Assembly (NCBI RefSeq): GCF_023195515.1
Contig: NZ_JALPKR020000002.1
Coordinates: 3,697,001 to 3,761,000 of the forward strand
Length of the DNA: 64,000 nt
Reading direction: 5' to 3'
From: Variovorax sp. S12S4
GTDB taxonomy: Bacteria > Pseudomonadota > Gammaproteobacteria > Burkholderiales > Burkholderiaceae_C
Position numbers and translations under genes: made by a program. The notes below the pieces were generated by a model. That model saw nothing but the letters and a program-made list of their open reading frames with translations. It was not told where the DNA came from and did no database searches. Each line of letters begins with the position of its first letter. Position 1 is the first letter of the stretch. Below are positions 53,879-62,419 of this stretch, piece by piece.

Positions 53879-55789
53879 ATGTTTGATTTCTTCCGCAAGT
53901 ACAACAAGATCGTCATGATTTTCTTGTTCTTGCTGATCATTCCCTCGTTCGTCCTCTTCGGTGTGGACCGCTACCAGGGCTCCGGCAACGAGGAAAAGGT
54001 TGCGCGTGTCGATGGCAACAACATCACCCGTTCCGAATGGGACGCGCAGCACCGCAACGAAGTCGACCGCATCCGGCAGCAGTCGCCGAACGTCGACCCG
54101 ACGCTGCTCGATTCCGATGCAATGCGCTATGCCACGCTGGAACGGCTGGTGCGCGACCGCGTGCTGGCAGCGGCTGCGGCCAAGTCGAACATGACGGTTT
54201 CCGAAGAGCGGCTGACCCGCATCTTCGCGCAGGACTCGGGCCTTGCCGCATTCCGCACGCCGGACGGCAAGTTCGATCGCGAGACCTTCCAGCGCGTGAC
54301 CGGCCGCACGCCGGAGCAGTACGAGGCCTCGATGCGCGCCGACCTTGCAACGCAGCAGGTGCTGTTGGGCATTTCGGGTACGGCGTTCACGCCGCCCGCG
54401 CTGGCTGCCGCCACCATCAACGCCTTTTATGACAGCCGCGAGATCCAGGTCGCACGCTTCACTCCCGATAGCTTCGCATCGAAGGTGACGATCAGCGATG
54501 CCGACATCGAGACCTACTACAAGGACCACACGGCGCAGTTCCAGGCCCCCGAGCAGGCCAGCATCGAGTACCTGGTGCTCGACCTCGAGGCAGCCAAGAA
54601 GAACGTCTCGGTGAACGAGGCCGACCTCAAGACCTACTACGAACAGAACAAGGCGCGCTTCGGCACGAAGGAAGAGCGCCGCGCGAGCCACATCCTGATT
54701 ACCGCACCGGCCAGCGCGTCGGCGGCCGATCGTGAGAAAGCCAAGGCAAAAGCAGAACAACTGCTAGCCGAAGTGAAGAAGGCACCCACCACCTTTGCCG
54801 ATGTGGCGCGCAAGAATTCGCAGGACCCTGGCTCCGCCGAGAAGGGCGGCGACCTCGACTTCGTGACCCGCGGCGCAATGGTCAAGCCTTTCGACGACGC
54901 GATGTTCGCGCTCAAGAAGGGTGACATCAGCGACGTGATCGAAACCGAGTTCGGCTATCACATCATCCGGCTGACCGACATCAAGCCGGCCGTGGTGCCT
55001 CCGTTCGAGCAGGTGCGCGCCACCATCGAGAGCGACGTTCGCGCGCAACAGGCAACGCAGGAGTTCGCAAAGGCCGCGGAAGCCTTCACCGACGCGGTGT
55101 ACCAGCAGCCCGACAGCCTCAAGCCGGCGGCGGAAAAGCTGAAGCTCACGATCCAGACTGCAACCAATGTGGCGCGCACGCCCGCACCGGGCGCCACCGG
55201 CGCGCTGGCGAGCCGCAACTTCCTGAGTGCGTTGTTTGCGCCCGATTCGCTCGACCGCAAGCAGAACACCGAAGCCATCGAAGTCGGTTCGAACCAGCTC
55301 GCATCTGGCCGCGTGACGCAGTACTCGCCGGCGCGTCCCATTCCGTTGGCCGAAGTGAAGGACAAGATCCGCGCGCAACTCGTCACCGAACGCGCCGCGG
55401 TATTGGCAAAGACCGAAGGCGAAGCCAAGCTTGCTGCCTGGACCACGAAGGCCGACGGCGCAACCTTTGGCGCACCGGTCACGGTTTCGCGCCGTGAATC
55501 GCAGAGCCAGCCGCTGGCGATCATCGATGCCGCGCTGCGTGCCGATGCGTCCAAGCTGCCCGCGCTGGTGGGTGTCGAACTGGGCACCCAGGGCTATGCG
55601 GTGGTTCGCGTGACCAAGGTCGTTCCGCGCACGCCTTCGGCCCCTGAGCAGGCGCAGCAAGAGAACGCGCAGGTCGGCCAATCTGTGGCTGCCGCGGAAG
55701 ACGTGGCGTACTACAACATGCTGAAGGAACGCTTCAAGGCCGAGATCCTCGTGCCGAAGCCAGCTGACACGCTGCCAGCGGCACGCTGA
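53879..55789 (+). CDS. ppiD: Periplasmic peptidyl-prolyl isomerase PpiD-like
   Basis: Membrane-anchored chaperone for folding of exported proteins, 636 aa. An N-terminal MFDFFRKYNKIVMIFLFLLIIPSFVLFGV gives one signal-anchor helix (about 12-30). A SurA-like N-domain follows, then a PPIC parvulin domain (about 265-365, with ASHILITA and DLDFVTRGAMVKPFDDAMF), then a C-terminal helical part. The start MFDFFRKY at 53879 is typical. It stands alone after the hupB transcript. Confidence 0.93.
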   Translation: MFDFFRKYNKIVMIFLFLLIIPSFVLFGVDRYQGSGNEEKVARVDGNNITRSEWDAQHRNEVDRIRQQSPNVDPTLLDSDAMRYATLERLVRDRVLAAAAAKSNMTVSEERLTRIFAQDSGLAAFRTPDGKFDRETFQRVTGRTPEQYEASMRADLATQQVLLGISGTAFTPPALAAATINAFYDSREIQVARFTPDSFASKVTISDADIETYYKDHTAQFQAPEQASIEYLVLDLEAAKKNVSVNEADLKTYYEQNKARFGTKEERRASHILITAPASASAADREKAKAKAEQLLAEVKKAPTTFADVARKNSQDPGSAEKGGDLDFVTRGAMVKPFDDAMFALKKGDISDVIETEFGYHIIRLTDIKPAVVPPFEQVRATIESDVRAQQATQEFAKAAEAFTDAVYQQPDSLKPAAEKLKLTIQTATNVARTPAPGATGALASRNFLSALFAPDSLDRKQNTEAIEVGSNQLASGRVTQYSPARPIPLAEVKDKIRAQLVTERAAVLAKTEGEAKLAAWTTKADGATFGAPVTVSRRESQSQPLAIIDAALRADASKLPALVGVELGTQGYAVVRVTKVVPRTPSAPEQAQQENAQVGQSVAAAEDVAYYNMLKERFKAEILVPKPADTLPAAR

Positions 55790-55849
55790 CCCGGCGTTCC
55801 GTCACACGAGGGACAAGCGCGCAATGCGCTTGTCGCCAGAATCGCATGC

Positions 55850-56524
55850 ATGGGAACCCTCTATCTCGTGCGCCACGGGCAGGCCAGTTTCGGCGCTGCC
55901 GACTACGACAACCTGAGCGAGCTCGGACACAGGCAGTCCGTGCGGCTGGGTGAATACTGGCGCGAGCGCGGCATGCACTTCGATGCGGTGATCACGGGCA
56001 CCCTGAAGCGGCATCGGCAGACCTGGGAGGGCATTGCACAAGGGCTCGGACTGCAGCGCGACGACGTGCTGCCATGGCCCGGGCTCAACGAGTACGACAG
56101 CGAGGCTGTCATTGCCACCATCCACGAAGGCAAGCTCGAGAAGCCCGATTCGCCCGAGATGTACCGCCACCATTTCCGCCTCTTGCGCAGCGGCTTGGGC
56201 GCCTGGATGCAAGGCACGACCCAGCCTGCCGGCATGCCGAGCTATGTGGACTTTCTGGCGGGCGTGACCACGGCGCTCGACCATGTGCGCGACCGCCACC
56301 ATGGCGCAAAAGTTCTGGTGGTGTCGAGCGGCGGACCGATCAGCACGGCGGTCGGACATGTGCTTGGCACGAGCGCGGAAACGACCATCGAACTCAACTT
56401 GCGCATTCGCAATACGGCGGTGACGGAGTTCGCCTTTACGCCCAAGCGCCACATGCTCGTGACGTACAACACCCTGCCGCACCTGGATGCCCCGGCCTAC
56501 GAGGGCTGGATCACTTACGCCTGA
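55850..56524 (+). CDS. Histidine phosphatase family protein
   Basis: Phosphoglycerate-mutase-like phosphatase, 224 aa. The catalytic RHGQ (LYLVRHGQASFG) lies at residues 8-11, with a second His and Arg in VVSSGGPISTAVGHVLG and FAFTPKRHML. Members hydrolyse sugar phosphates, nucleotides or phosphoproteins; specificity is unknown. Start ATG 55850 (MGTLYLVRHG). It lies 60 nt after ppiD. Confidence 0.87.
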   Translation: MGTLYLVRHGQASFGAADYDNLSELGHRQSVRLGEYWRERGMHFDAVITGTLKRHRQTWEGIAQGLGLQRDDVLPWPGLNEYDSEAVIATIHEGKLEKPDSPEMYRHHFRLLRSGLGAWMQGTTQPAGMPSYVDFLAGVTTALDHVRDRHHGAKVLVVSSGGPISTAVGHVLGTSAETTIELNLRIRNTAVTEFAFTPKRHMLVTYNTLPHLDAPAYEGWITYA

Positions 56525-56566
56525 ATCTGCAGCGCCAGAAGAGGGCGTTGAAAGAGGGCGTCGGTT

Positions 56567-56899
56567 TCAGGCCTGCCAGACGCCATAGCCGTTCGCGCGC
56601 AGCCGGATGCCGAGTTCGACCTCCATCGACCGCGCGTCCTCGTAGCTCATCGGGTTGTAGCGCTCATAGAGGGCGGGCAGCAGCCGCAGGCCGAACTCCT
56701 GCACGAAGGTGTTCGCCTGGATGCCGGCCTTGTGCTTGTCGAAGCGAATGTCCGGGTCGAGCCCGGTCATTCCGACATAGACGAAAGGCTTGCCGAGTTG
56801 ATAGTCGGGATTGGCCCGCCTGAAGCGGCCATGGTTCCATACGCGGTCGTCGAGCTCGACCACGTAGACATGATGCTTGGCGCGTGGTTTGCGCGGCAT
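56567..56899 (-). CDS. Small GIY-YIG-nuclease-like protein
   Basis: 110 aa and probably cytosolic. GIY-YIG features: HVYVVELDD (V11-Y12-V13) and KPFVYVGMTG (Y41-V42-G43), then Arg52 (IRFDKHKAG) and Glu93/95 (SMEVELG) where the fold keeps its catalytic Arg and metal-binding Glu. No HNH or DNA-binding partner domain is attached, and the neighbours (a histidine phosphatase and a YeaQ-like protein) give no clue. Such short stand-alone GIY-YIG proteins occur widely but are poorly studied. Substrate unknown; assignment is by motif only. Confidence 0.65.
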   Translation of the reverse strand: MPRKPRAKHHVYVVELDDRVWNHGRFRRANPDYQLGKPFVYVGMTGLDPDIRFDKHKAGIQANTFVQEFGLRLLPALYERYNPMSYEDARSMEVELGIRLRANGYGVWQA

Positions 56900-56918
56900 C
56901 CCTACGCAGCCCCCGGAA

Positions 56919-57167
56919 TCAGCTCTTGCGCTTGATCAGGCCGTAAAGAACGAGCAGCACGATCGCGCCGAGCACCGACGCGATGAAACCGGCGCCCTGG
57001 CCCGCGGTGTACCAGCCCATGGCCTGGCCGACATAGGTCACGATCAATGAACCCGCAACGCCGATCAGCGTGGTCACGATGAAGCCGGCGGAATCGTCGC
57101 CCGGCTTGACGGCCCGCGCAACCAGACCCACGATGAACCCGATCAGAATAGTCCAGACGATGCTCAT
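56919..57167 (-). CDS. GlsB/YeaQ/YmgE-family small membrane stress protein
   Basis: 82-aa protein with three hydrophobic helices (about 4-18, 28-47, 56-76) and the conserved ARAVKPGDDSAGFIVTTLIGVAGSL. Members are called transglycosylase-associated or stress membrane proteins; function unknown. It ends 20 nt before the GIY-YIG-like gene on the same strand, so the two may be co-transcribed. Confidence 0.88.
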   Translation of the reverse strand: MSIVWTILIGFIVGLVARAVKPGDDSAGFIVTTLIGVAGSLIVTYVGQAMGWYTAGQGAGFIASVLGAIVLLVLYGLIKRKS

Positions 57168-57376
57168 GAAGAAGTTCCTTTGGCGGTGAATTGGAAGAAG
57201 CGGGAAAGCATTGCCCGTTGATTCGGGCGACGATCATGATAGCGGAGCAAAACCGGCTCCACGGGCCGGGAAATACATCGGATTTGCGTTCGAGAAATTT
57301 GGCGCGGACGACCGCCATCTCTTGCATGCAGCGGCGTCCTACAGGGTGAACTGCCGGACGGGGCTATACCGAAGCC

Positions 57377-58010
57377 ATGCTCGAAAAATTGCCTGAAGTC
57401 ATTGGCCACGCCCTGCACGGCGTGCGTGCCGGCCTGGACAAGATCGTTTTCAATACGCTCGGAATGCGGCAGGGCATGGCGTCCATCGCCCTGACCAGCG
57501 TGGCATTCGTGGACCATGGGCCGCTGCCCCCGCGCTATACGGCCGACGGCGAAGGCTTGTCGCCGCCGCTTCCAGTGGGCCCAACTGCCGGCGGAAACCA
57601 CTTCGTTGGTGCTGGTGGTGGAGGATGCCGACTCGCCAACCCCGAATCCGCTGGTGCATGCGATCGTGGTGGGGCTGCGGCCGAGCGACGGCAAGCTCGA
57701 CGAGGCCGCAATTCCGAGCCGCGACAACGAAGGCACTGCCGGCCTGCAGGTTGGCCGCAACTCGGGACTGCAGGCCGCGTGGCTACCGCCGGACCCGCCT
57801 CCGGGGCACGGCGCGCACCGCTACGCCTTTCAGTTGTTTGCGCTCGGCAGCGCGCCCTCGTTTTCGTCCACGCCGGGGCGCGACGAAATATTCGAAGCGC
57901 TGCGCGAGCATGCACTGGCGAGCGGCCTGCTGATTGGCACCTGCGAAAGGCCGGACGGCTCCATCAAGATCGAGAAGACCGCGCCGGCGGGCCCTTTGGC
58001 AACGGGTTGA
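57377..58010 (+). pseudogene. YbhB/YbcL (PEBP, Raf-kinase-inhibitor-like) gene with a one-base frameshift
   Basis: The first part reads MLEKLPEVIGHALHGVRAGLDKIVFN, then SVAFVDHGPLPPRYTADGEGLSPPL as in other bacterial PEBP proteins. The frame breaks at about 57566-57572 (CTTCCAGTGG). Removing one base gives PLQWAQLPAETTSLVLVVEDADSP and the rest runs to 58010 with IVVGLRPSDG, the NEGTAGLQVG anion-binding loop and HRYAFQLFALG. Relatives are about 200 aa. Function is unclear beyond ligand binding. Clean remaining sequence suggests an assembly error or recent mutation. Confidence 0.82.
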
Positions 58011-58083
58011 GCAGGGCTTCAAGCGTCTTTGAATGCCCGGTGGCGAAAACGGGAGTTTTTGACGCTACAATTGCGGGCTCTTC

Positions 58084-58160
58084 GGTGGCTGTAGCTCAGC
58101 TGGTAGAGTCCCAGATTGTGATTCTGGTCGTCGTGGGTTCGAGTCCCATCAGCCACCCCA
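58084..58160 (+). tRNA. tRNA-His (anticodon GTG)
   Basis: Cloverleaf including the extra G-1 typical of tRNA-His. Acceptor GTGGCTG (58085-58091) pairs with CAGCCAC (58150-58156), with discriminator C and encoded CCA. The anticodon loop is TTGTGAT inside CCAGA/TCTGG, and the T-arm is GTGGGTTCGAGTCCCAT. It stands alone ahead of the H-NS-like gene. Confidence 0.97.
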
Positions 58161-58207
58161 AATACTTTCCCTGACTGCTATTGCGCAATAGCGTCCAAGG
58201 GGGCATG

Positions 58208-58230
58208 AACGCCGGGCCAGCCCCGGCGTT
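58208..58230 (+). terminator. Hairpin terminator after tRNA-His
   Basis: AACGCCGGG-CCAGC-CCCGGCGTT: a 9-bp perfect stem with a weak T-rich tail (GTCATTTCC), 47 nt after the tRNA end. Confidence 0.6.
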
Positions 58231-58377
58231 GTCATTTCCGGCTGTTGCTGCCGTTGGGGCTTAACCCCTTGTATTCCCTCTTTTTGTTCGATAAGAACGC
58301 GCGAGCCAAGTGCGCTTTGCATTGTGCGCCGCCGCAAACTAACGGTGCGCCCCGGGTTTTTTCTGGTACCGGCATGC

Positions 58378-58405
58378 TTGTTTTAAATTGGAATTGAATT
58401 AAAAT
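58378..58405 (+). promoter_or_regulatory. AT-rich promoter of the H-NS-like gene
   Basis: TTGTTT (58378-58383), 16-nt spacer, TAAAAT (58400-58405), inside an AT-rich island of the kind H-NS itself binds, which suggests autoregulation. It is about 32 nt upstream of the ATG. Confidence 0.55.
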
Positions 58406-58436
58406 CCGCCCCGTTTCCAATTTTCAGGAGTCCACA

Positions 58437-58781
58437 ATGGCTTCGACCCTTGCCGATATCAATTCCCAGATCAAGAAGCACGACGAGCTGATTGCGCAAT
58501 TGCGCAAGCAGGCCGAAGACCTCCGCAACCAAGAACGTGCGGGCGTCATTGAAGAGGTGCGCAAGAAAATCGCCGAATACGGTTTGACCGCTTCCGATCT
58601 GAAACTCAGCGCGCGCGGCGGGTCGGTCAAGCGCGGCAACGCGGTTCCCGGAGCCAAGGCAGCGGCCAAATACCGCGGCCCGAGCGGTGAAACCTGGTCT
58701 GGCGGTCGTGGCCGCAAGCCGCGTTGGGTGACCGAAGCCCTGGCCGCCGGCAAGTCGCTTTCCGAGTTCGAGATCAAGTAA
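58437..58781 (+). CDS. H-NS-family DNA-binding protein
   Basis: Nucleoid protein, 114 aa. The N-terminal coiled-coil oligomerisation part (about 5-55, ADINSQIKKHDELIAQLRKQAEDLRNQERAGVIEEV) precedes the C-terminal DNA-binding domain with YRGPSGETWSGGRGRKPRWVTEAL. That motif is the betaproteobacterial H-NS core. It probably silences AT-rich genes. The ATG has a good ribosome site (CAGGAG). A strong terminator follows. It stands alone. Confidence 0.93.
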   Translation: MASTLADINSQIKKHDELIAQLRKQAEDLRNQERAGVIEEVRKKIAEYGLTASDLKLSARGGSVKRGNAVPGAKAAAKYRGPSGETWSGGRGRKPRWVTEALAAGKSLSEFEIK

Positions 58782-58806
58782 ACGCTCGACAGGGCCTTCA
58801 GCCAAT

Positions 58807-58834
58807 AAAAAAGCCCGCATCTGCGGGCTTTTTT
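58807..58834. terminator. Bidirectional terminator between the H-NS-like and quinone oxidoreductase genes
   Basis: AAAAAAGCCCGCA-TC-TGCGGGCTTTTTT: a perfect 7-bp GC stem extended by A/T pairs, with T tracts on both strands. It serves the convergent genes. Confidence 0.92.
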
Positions 58835-58868
58835 ATTGCGGGCGTGGAACCAACCGGGCGCAGGGCGC

Positions 58869-59855
58869 TCAGTTCACCATGACGAGTTTTCCTTTGACGC
58901 CGCGTGAGCCCATGTGGGTGTAGGCCGCTTTCAATTCTGCCATCGGCATCGTGCTGTCGATCACGGGCTTGATCTTTCCCTGGCCGTACCACTGCGCCAA
59001 TTCAGCCATCATTTGTGCATTGGCCTTGGGCTCGCGCTTGGCAAAATCGCCCCAGAACACACCAACCAGCGATGCGCCTTTCAGCAGCGTCAGATTCAAT
59101 GGCAGCGACGGAATCGGGCCCGATGCAAAGCCGACCACCAAATAGCGGCCGCGCCAGCCGATCGAGCGAAATGCCGGCTCCGCAAAATCGCCGCCCACCG
59201 GGTCGTAAATGACGTCAGGCCCCTTGCCGTCGGTCGCCGCCTTGATGGCGTCGCGAAAGCCGTTTGGAAGCGCATGCGTCGTGTAGTTGATGGTGGCATC
59301 GGCGCCAATGGAGCGGCAGAGTTCGCATTTCTCGTCGGTGGAAGCCGCCGCAATCACTTTTGCACCGGCTGCCTTTGCGATCTGTATGGCCGCGGTGCCC
59401 ACGCCGCCGGCGGCACCCAGCACGAGCACAGTTTCCCCGGCCTTCAGCTGCGCCCGGTCCATCAGCGCATGCCACGATGTGGCATAGATCATGATGAACG
59501 CCGCCGCGTCGACATGGCCGAAGCCTTCCGGCAAAGGCATGCAAAGCGCGGCCGGCGCCAGCGTGTGGGTTGCGAAGCCTCCGGTTCCCGAAAGGCACGC
59601 CACGTTCTGGCCGATCGAAAGATGCGTGACGCCTTCGCCCACCGCCTGGACGATGCCGGCGTATTCCGAACCGGGCACGAAGGGCAGGGGCGGCTTGATC
59701 TGGTATTTGTTCTGGACGATCAGCAGATCGGGGAAATTGAGGCTGGCAGCCCTGATTTCGATCAGCACCTGGCCCGGACCCGGCGTTGGTGTGGGCAGTT
59801 CCTTCCAGGTCAGCGCATCGACGCCGGTGGGGTTTTCGCAAAGCCATGCGTGCAT
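58869..59855 (-). CDS. NADPH:quinone oxidoreductase, zinc-type MDR superfamily
   Basis: Medium-chain reductase, 328 aa. GroES-like N-terminus (MHAWLCENPTGVDALTWKELPTPTPGPGQVLIEIRAASLNFPD), then a Rossmann domain with VLVLGAAGGVGTAAIQIAKAAGAKVIAA. No catalytic-zinc Cys/His set is visible, as expected for the quinone-reductase branch. It probably reduces quinones or enones. ATG 59855 has a GGAGA site; the frame continues upstream to 60002 over the surE start and is rejected. Convergent with the H-NS gene. Confidence 0.87.
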   Translation of the reverse strand: MHAWLCENPTGVDALTWKELPTPTPGPGQVLIEIRAASLNFPDLLIVQNKYQIKPPLPFVPGSEYAGIVQAVGEGVTHLSIGQNVACLSGTGGFATHTLAPAALCMPLPEGFGHVDAAAFIMIYATSWHALMDRAQLKAGETVLVLGAAGGVGTAAIQIAKAAGAKVIAAASTDEKCELCRSIGADATINYTTHALPNGFRDAIKAATDGKGPDVIYDPVGGDFAEPAFRSIGWRGRYLVVGFASGPIPSLPLNLTLLKGASLVGVFWGDFAKREPKANAQMMAELAQWYGQGKIKPVIDSTMPMAELKAAYTHMGSRGVKGKLVMVN

Positions 59856-59982
59856 GCTCGGTCTCCTTGGATGAGTCGTGTGTGGGCAATGAATGCGAGG
59901 CGATGATAGGGGGCGCGGCAGGGCGCCGTTGTCCCTGCTGCGACGCACCCGGCGCCTACAATCCGGGGCACCCAGAAGCACC

Positions 59983-60741
59983 ATGAAGATACTTATTTCC
60001 AATGACGATGGCTTTCAGGCGCCGGGCATCGTCGCATTGCACGACGCCCTGAAAGACATCGCCGATGTCGAGGTGGTTGCACCCGAGCACAACAACAGCG
60101 CCAAGTCGAATGCGCTGACCCTGGCCGCACCGCTCTACGTGCACAAGGCGCACAACGGTTTTCGCTACGTCACGGGCACCCCGGCCGATTGCGTCCATAT
60201 CGCGCTCAAGGGGCTGCTCGACTACCGGCCCGACCTGGTGGTGTCCGGCATCAACAACGGCGCCAACATGGGCGACGACACCATCTACTCGGGCACCGTC
60301 GGCGCGGCGATGGAGGCATACCTGTTCGGCATTCCGGCCATTGCGTTCTCGCAGATCGAAAAAGGCTGGGCGCATGTCGATGCGGCCGCGCAAGTGGCGC
60401 GCCGGCTGGTTCAGCGGATCGAAAGCGAGCGCATGATCGAAGGCGGCGCTTTCCTGCTCAACGTGAATGTGCCGAACCGGCCGTTCGAGGAACTCAAGCC
60501 GATCAAGGTTTGCCGGCTCGGCCGCCGCCACGCGGCAGAAAAGGTGATTACGCAGGAAAGCCCGCGCGGCGAAACGATGTACTGGATTGCGGGCGCCGGC
60601 AGCGCCAAGGACAGCGGCGAAGGCACCGACTTTCACGCAACCGCCGCGGGCCACGTGGCACTGACGCCGCTGCAGATCGACCTGACCGATCACGCCAACC
60701 TGGCGCAATGGCGCGAGACGGTAGCCCGTCTCGGCAACTGA
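59983..60741 (+). CDS. surE: 5'/3'-nucleotidase SurE
   Basis: Stationary-phase survival nucleotidase, 252 aa. The phosphatase acidic motif is MKILISNDDGFQAPGI (Asp8, Asp9), with NNSAKSNALT, SGINNGANMGDDTIYSGTVGAAMEA and FLLNVNVPN. The ATG at 59983 is the family start. It is the first gene of surE-pcm-nlpD-rpoS, which fits late growth and repair roles. Confidence 0.96.
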   Translation: MKILISNDDGFQAPGIVALHDALKDIADVEVVAPEHNNSAKSNALTLAAPLYVHKAHNGFRYVTGTPADCVHIALKGLLDYRPDLVVSGINNGANMGDDTIYSGTVGAAMEAYLFGIPAIAFSQIEKGWAHVDAAAQVARRLVQRIESERMIEGGAFLLNVNVPNRPFEELKPIKVCRLGRRHAAEKVITQESPRGETMYWIAGAGSAKDSGEGTDFHATAAGHVALTPLQIDLTDHANLAQWRETVARLGN

Positions 60742-60743
60742 GC

Positions 60744-61517
60744 ATGGCCACGCAACGGCCTGGTTTCCCGGTTCGCCTGACACCCACCGCATCGGCCGCC
60801 ACGCGAGGGCGCATGCCCGCCGTGCCGGCCAAGCCAATGGTGCCGGCCACCCCCTCGATGGCTTCCGACGCCGTGCGCGCACGCATGGTGCAGAAGCTCG
60901 CCGCCCAAGGCATTACCGACCCCCGCGTGCTTCGTGCGCTGGGCGCGGTGGAGCGGCATCGTTTTGTCGACAGTGCGCTGGTCAACCAGGCCTATGAAGA
61001 CACGAGCCTGCCCATCGGGCTGGGCCAGACCATTTCCAAGCCCAGCGTGGTGGCTCGCATGATCGAGCTTCTGCTGGGTGCGCCCGCGTTGGTGGGCAAG
61101 CCGCAAGAGCGGCTCGGACGCGTGCTCGAAATCGGCACCGGCTGCGGCTACCAGGCCGCGGTGCTGAACCATGTGGCCACGGAGGTCTACAGCATCGAGC
61201 GCTTGCGCGGGCTGCACGAGCGCGCGCGCGCCAACCTGCGGCACTTCCGGCTCGCGACCGTGCACCTGATGCTCGGCGACGGCATGGTTGGCTACGCCAA
61301 GGGTGCGCCCTACGCAGGAATCATCGCCGCCGCAGGCGGCGAAGCGGTCCCGCAAGCCTGGACCGATCAACTCGCAGTGGGCGGACGCATCGTCGCGCCC
61401 ACGCAATCGGCGGGGGGCGGACAGGCCCTCGTCGTCATCGATAAAACCGCCCGTGGACTGGAGCGCCGCATTCTTGAGGCGGTTCACTTTGTCCCCCTAA
61501 AATCGGGCATCGCTTGA
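60744..61517 (+). CDS. pcm: Protein-L-isoaspartate O-methyltransferase
   Basis: Repair methyltransferase for damaged aspartyl residues, 257 aa, longer than the 208 of E. coli because of an N-terminal extension of about 35 residues (Pro/Ala-rich). The AdoMet loop is RVLEIGTGCGYQAAVLNHVA, with QTISKPSVVARMIELL earlier. The start is the ATG at 60744, 2 nt after surE. It is followed by nlpD at a 11-nt gap, with the usual operon order. Confidence 0.94.
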   Translation: MATQRPGFPVRLTPTASAATRGRMPAVPAKPMVPATPSMASDAVRARMVQKLAAQGITDPRVLRALGAVERHRFVDSALVNQAYEDTSLPIGLGQTISKPSVVARMIELLLGAPALVGKPQERLGRVLEIGTGCGYQAAVLNHVATEVYSIERLRGLHERARANLRHFRLATVHLMLGDGMVGYAKGAPYAGIIAAAGGEAVPQAWTDQLAVGGRIVAPTQSAGGGQALVVIDKTARGLERRILEAVHFVPLKSGIA

Positions 61518-61528
61518 AGGAACAACAC

Positions 61529-62419
61529 ATGCAGGGTTTTGGCAATCGGAGTTGGTGCGCTGGTATCACGTTGGCCGTTGTGCTCGTGATCGCGGGCTGC
61601 GCCGCACCGCGAGGGCCGGCGCCGGTCGAAGACCGTGGCACGATGACGCGCGCCCCCAATGCGGCACCCGGAGGCCCGCTCATCACCACCGATGCGTCGG
61701 GCAAGCCGCTGCCCGGCATCGAGAACTATGGCAAGCCGGGCTACTACGCTGTGCGCCCCGGCGACACGATTCGCCGCATCGGAATCGAAACCGGCCAAGG
61801 CTGGCAGAACATTGCACGCTGGAACAATCTCGAGAATCCCGACCTGATCGAAGTCGGCCAGGTGCTGCGCGTGGTTCCTCCGGTGGGGCCGACGTCCACC
61901 ACCGTGGCGGCCGCGGCCGCTCCCGCCGAGGGCGCCGTAACCAAGCCTGTGACGCCGCCCGCGGTGTTGCCCGCGGCGCCCGCGAGCGCGGCGGCCAGCA
62001 AGCCGGCGGTCACCGCATCGCCATCGGCACCCGCCGCCAATTCGGGCGACGAGGATCTCGGCTGGATCTGGCCCGCGCATGGCACGCTCATCGCAGGGTT
62101 CGACGACGCCAAGAACAAGGGCTTCGATATCGGCGGCAAAGCCGGCGACGCGGTCCTGGCCGCGGCCGATGGCCGCGTGGTCTATGCAGGCGCGGGCCTG
62201 CGCGGCTACGGCAACCTGATCATCCTGAAGCACAACAACACCTACCTCACGGCGTATGCGCACAACCAGACGCTGCTCGTGAAGGAAGACCAGTCGGTGC
62301 AAAAGGGACAGAAGATCGCCGAAATGGGCAACAGCGACGCGGACCGTGTCAAGCTGCACTTCGAAATCCGTCGCCAGGGCAAGCCTGTCGATCCGGCACG
62401 CTACCTGCCGAGCCGGTAA
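61529..62419 (+). CDS. nlpD: LysM/M23 lipoprotein NlpD (AmiC activator type)
   Basis: Outer-membrane lipoprotein, 296 aa. Signal peptide with lipobox VIAGC (Cys about 24). LysM domain (about 67-115: YYAVRPGDTIRRIGIETGQGWQNIARWNN) and a long Pro/Ala/Ser-rich linker (about 120-180) follow. The C-terminal M23 domain has the first His replaced (KGFDIGG instead of H-x3-D) but keeps AYAHNQTLLVKE and KLHFEIRRQG. This is the degenerate NlpD form that activates amidase AmiC without cutting itself. ATG 61529 has AAGGAACA upstream. Its stop overlaps the rpoS start (TAATG). Confidence 0.93.
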   Translation: MQGFGNRSWCAGITLAVVLVIAGCAAPRGPAPVEDRGTMTRAPNAAPGGPLITTDASGKPLPGIENYGKPGYYAVRPGDTIRRIGIETGQGWQNIARWNNLENPDLIEVGQVLRVVPPVGPTSTTVAAAAAPAEGAVTKPVTPPAVLPAAPASAAASKPAVTASPSAPAANSGDEDLGWIWPAHGTLIAGFDDAKNKGFDIGGKAGDAVLAAADGRVVYAGAGLRGYGNLIILKHNNTYLTAYAHNQTLLVKEDQSVQKGQKIAEMGNSDADRVKLHFEIRRQGKPVDPARYLPSR

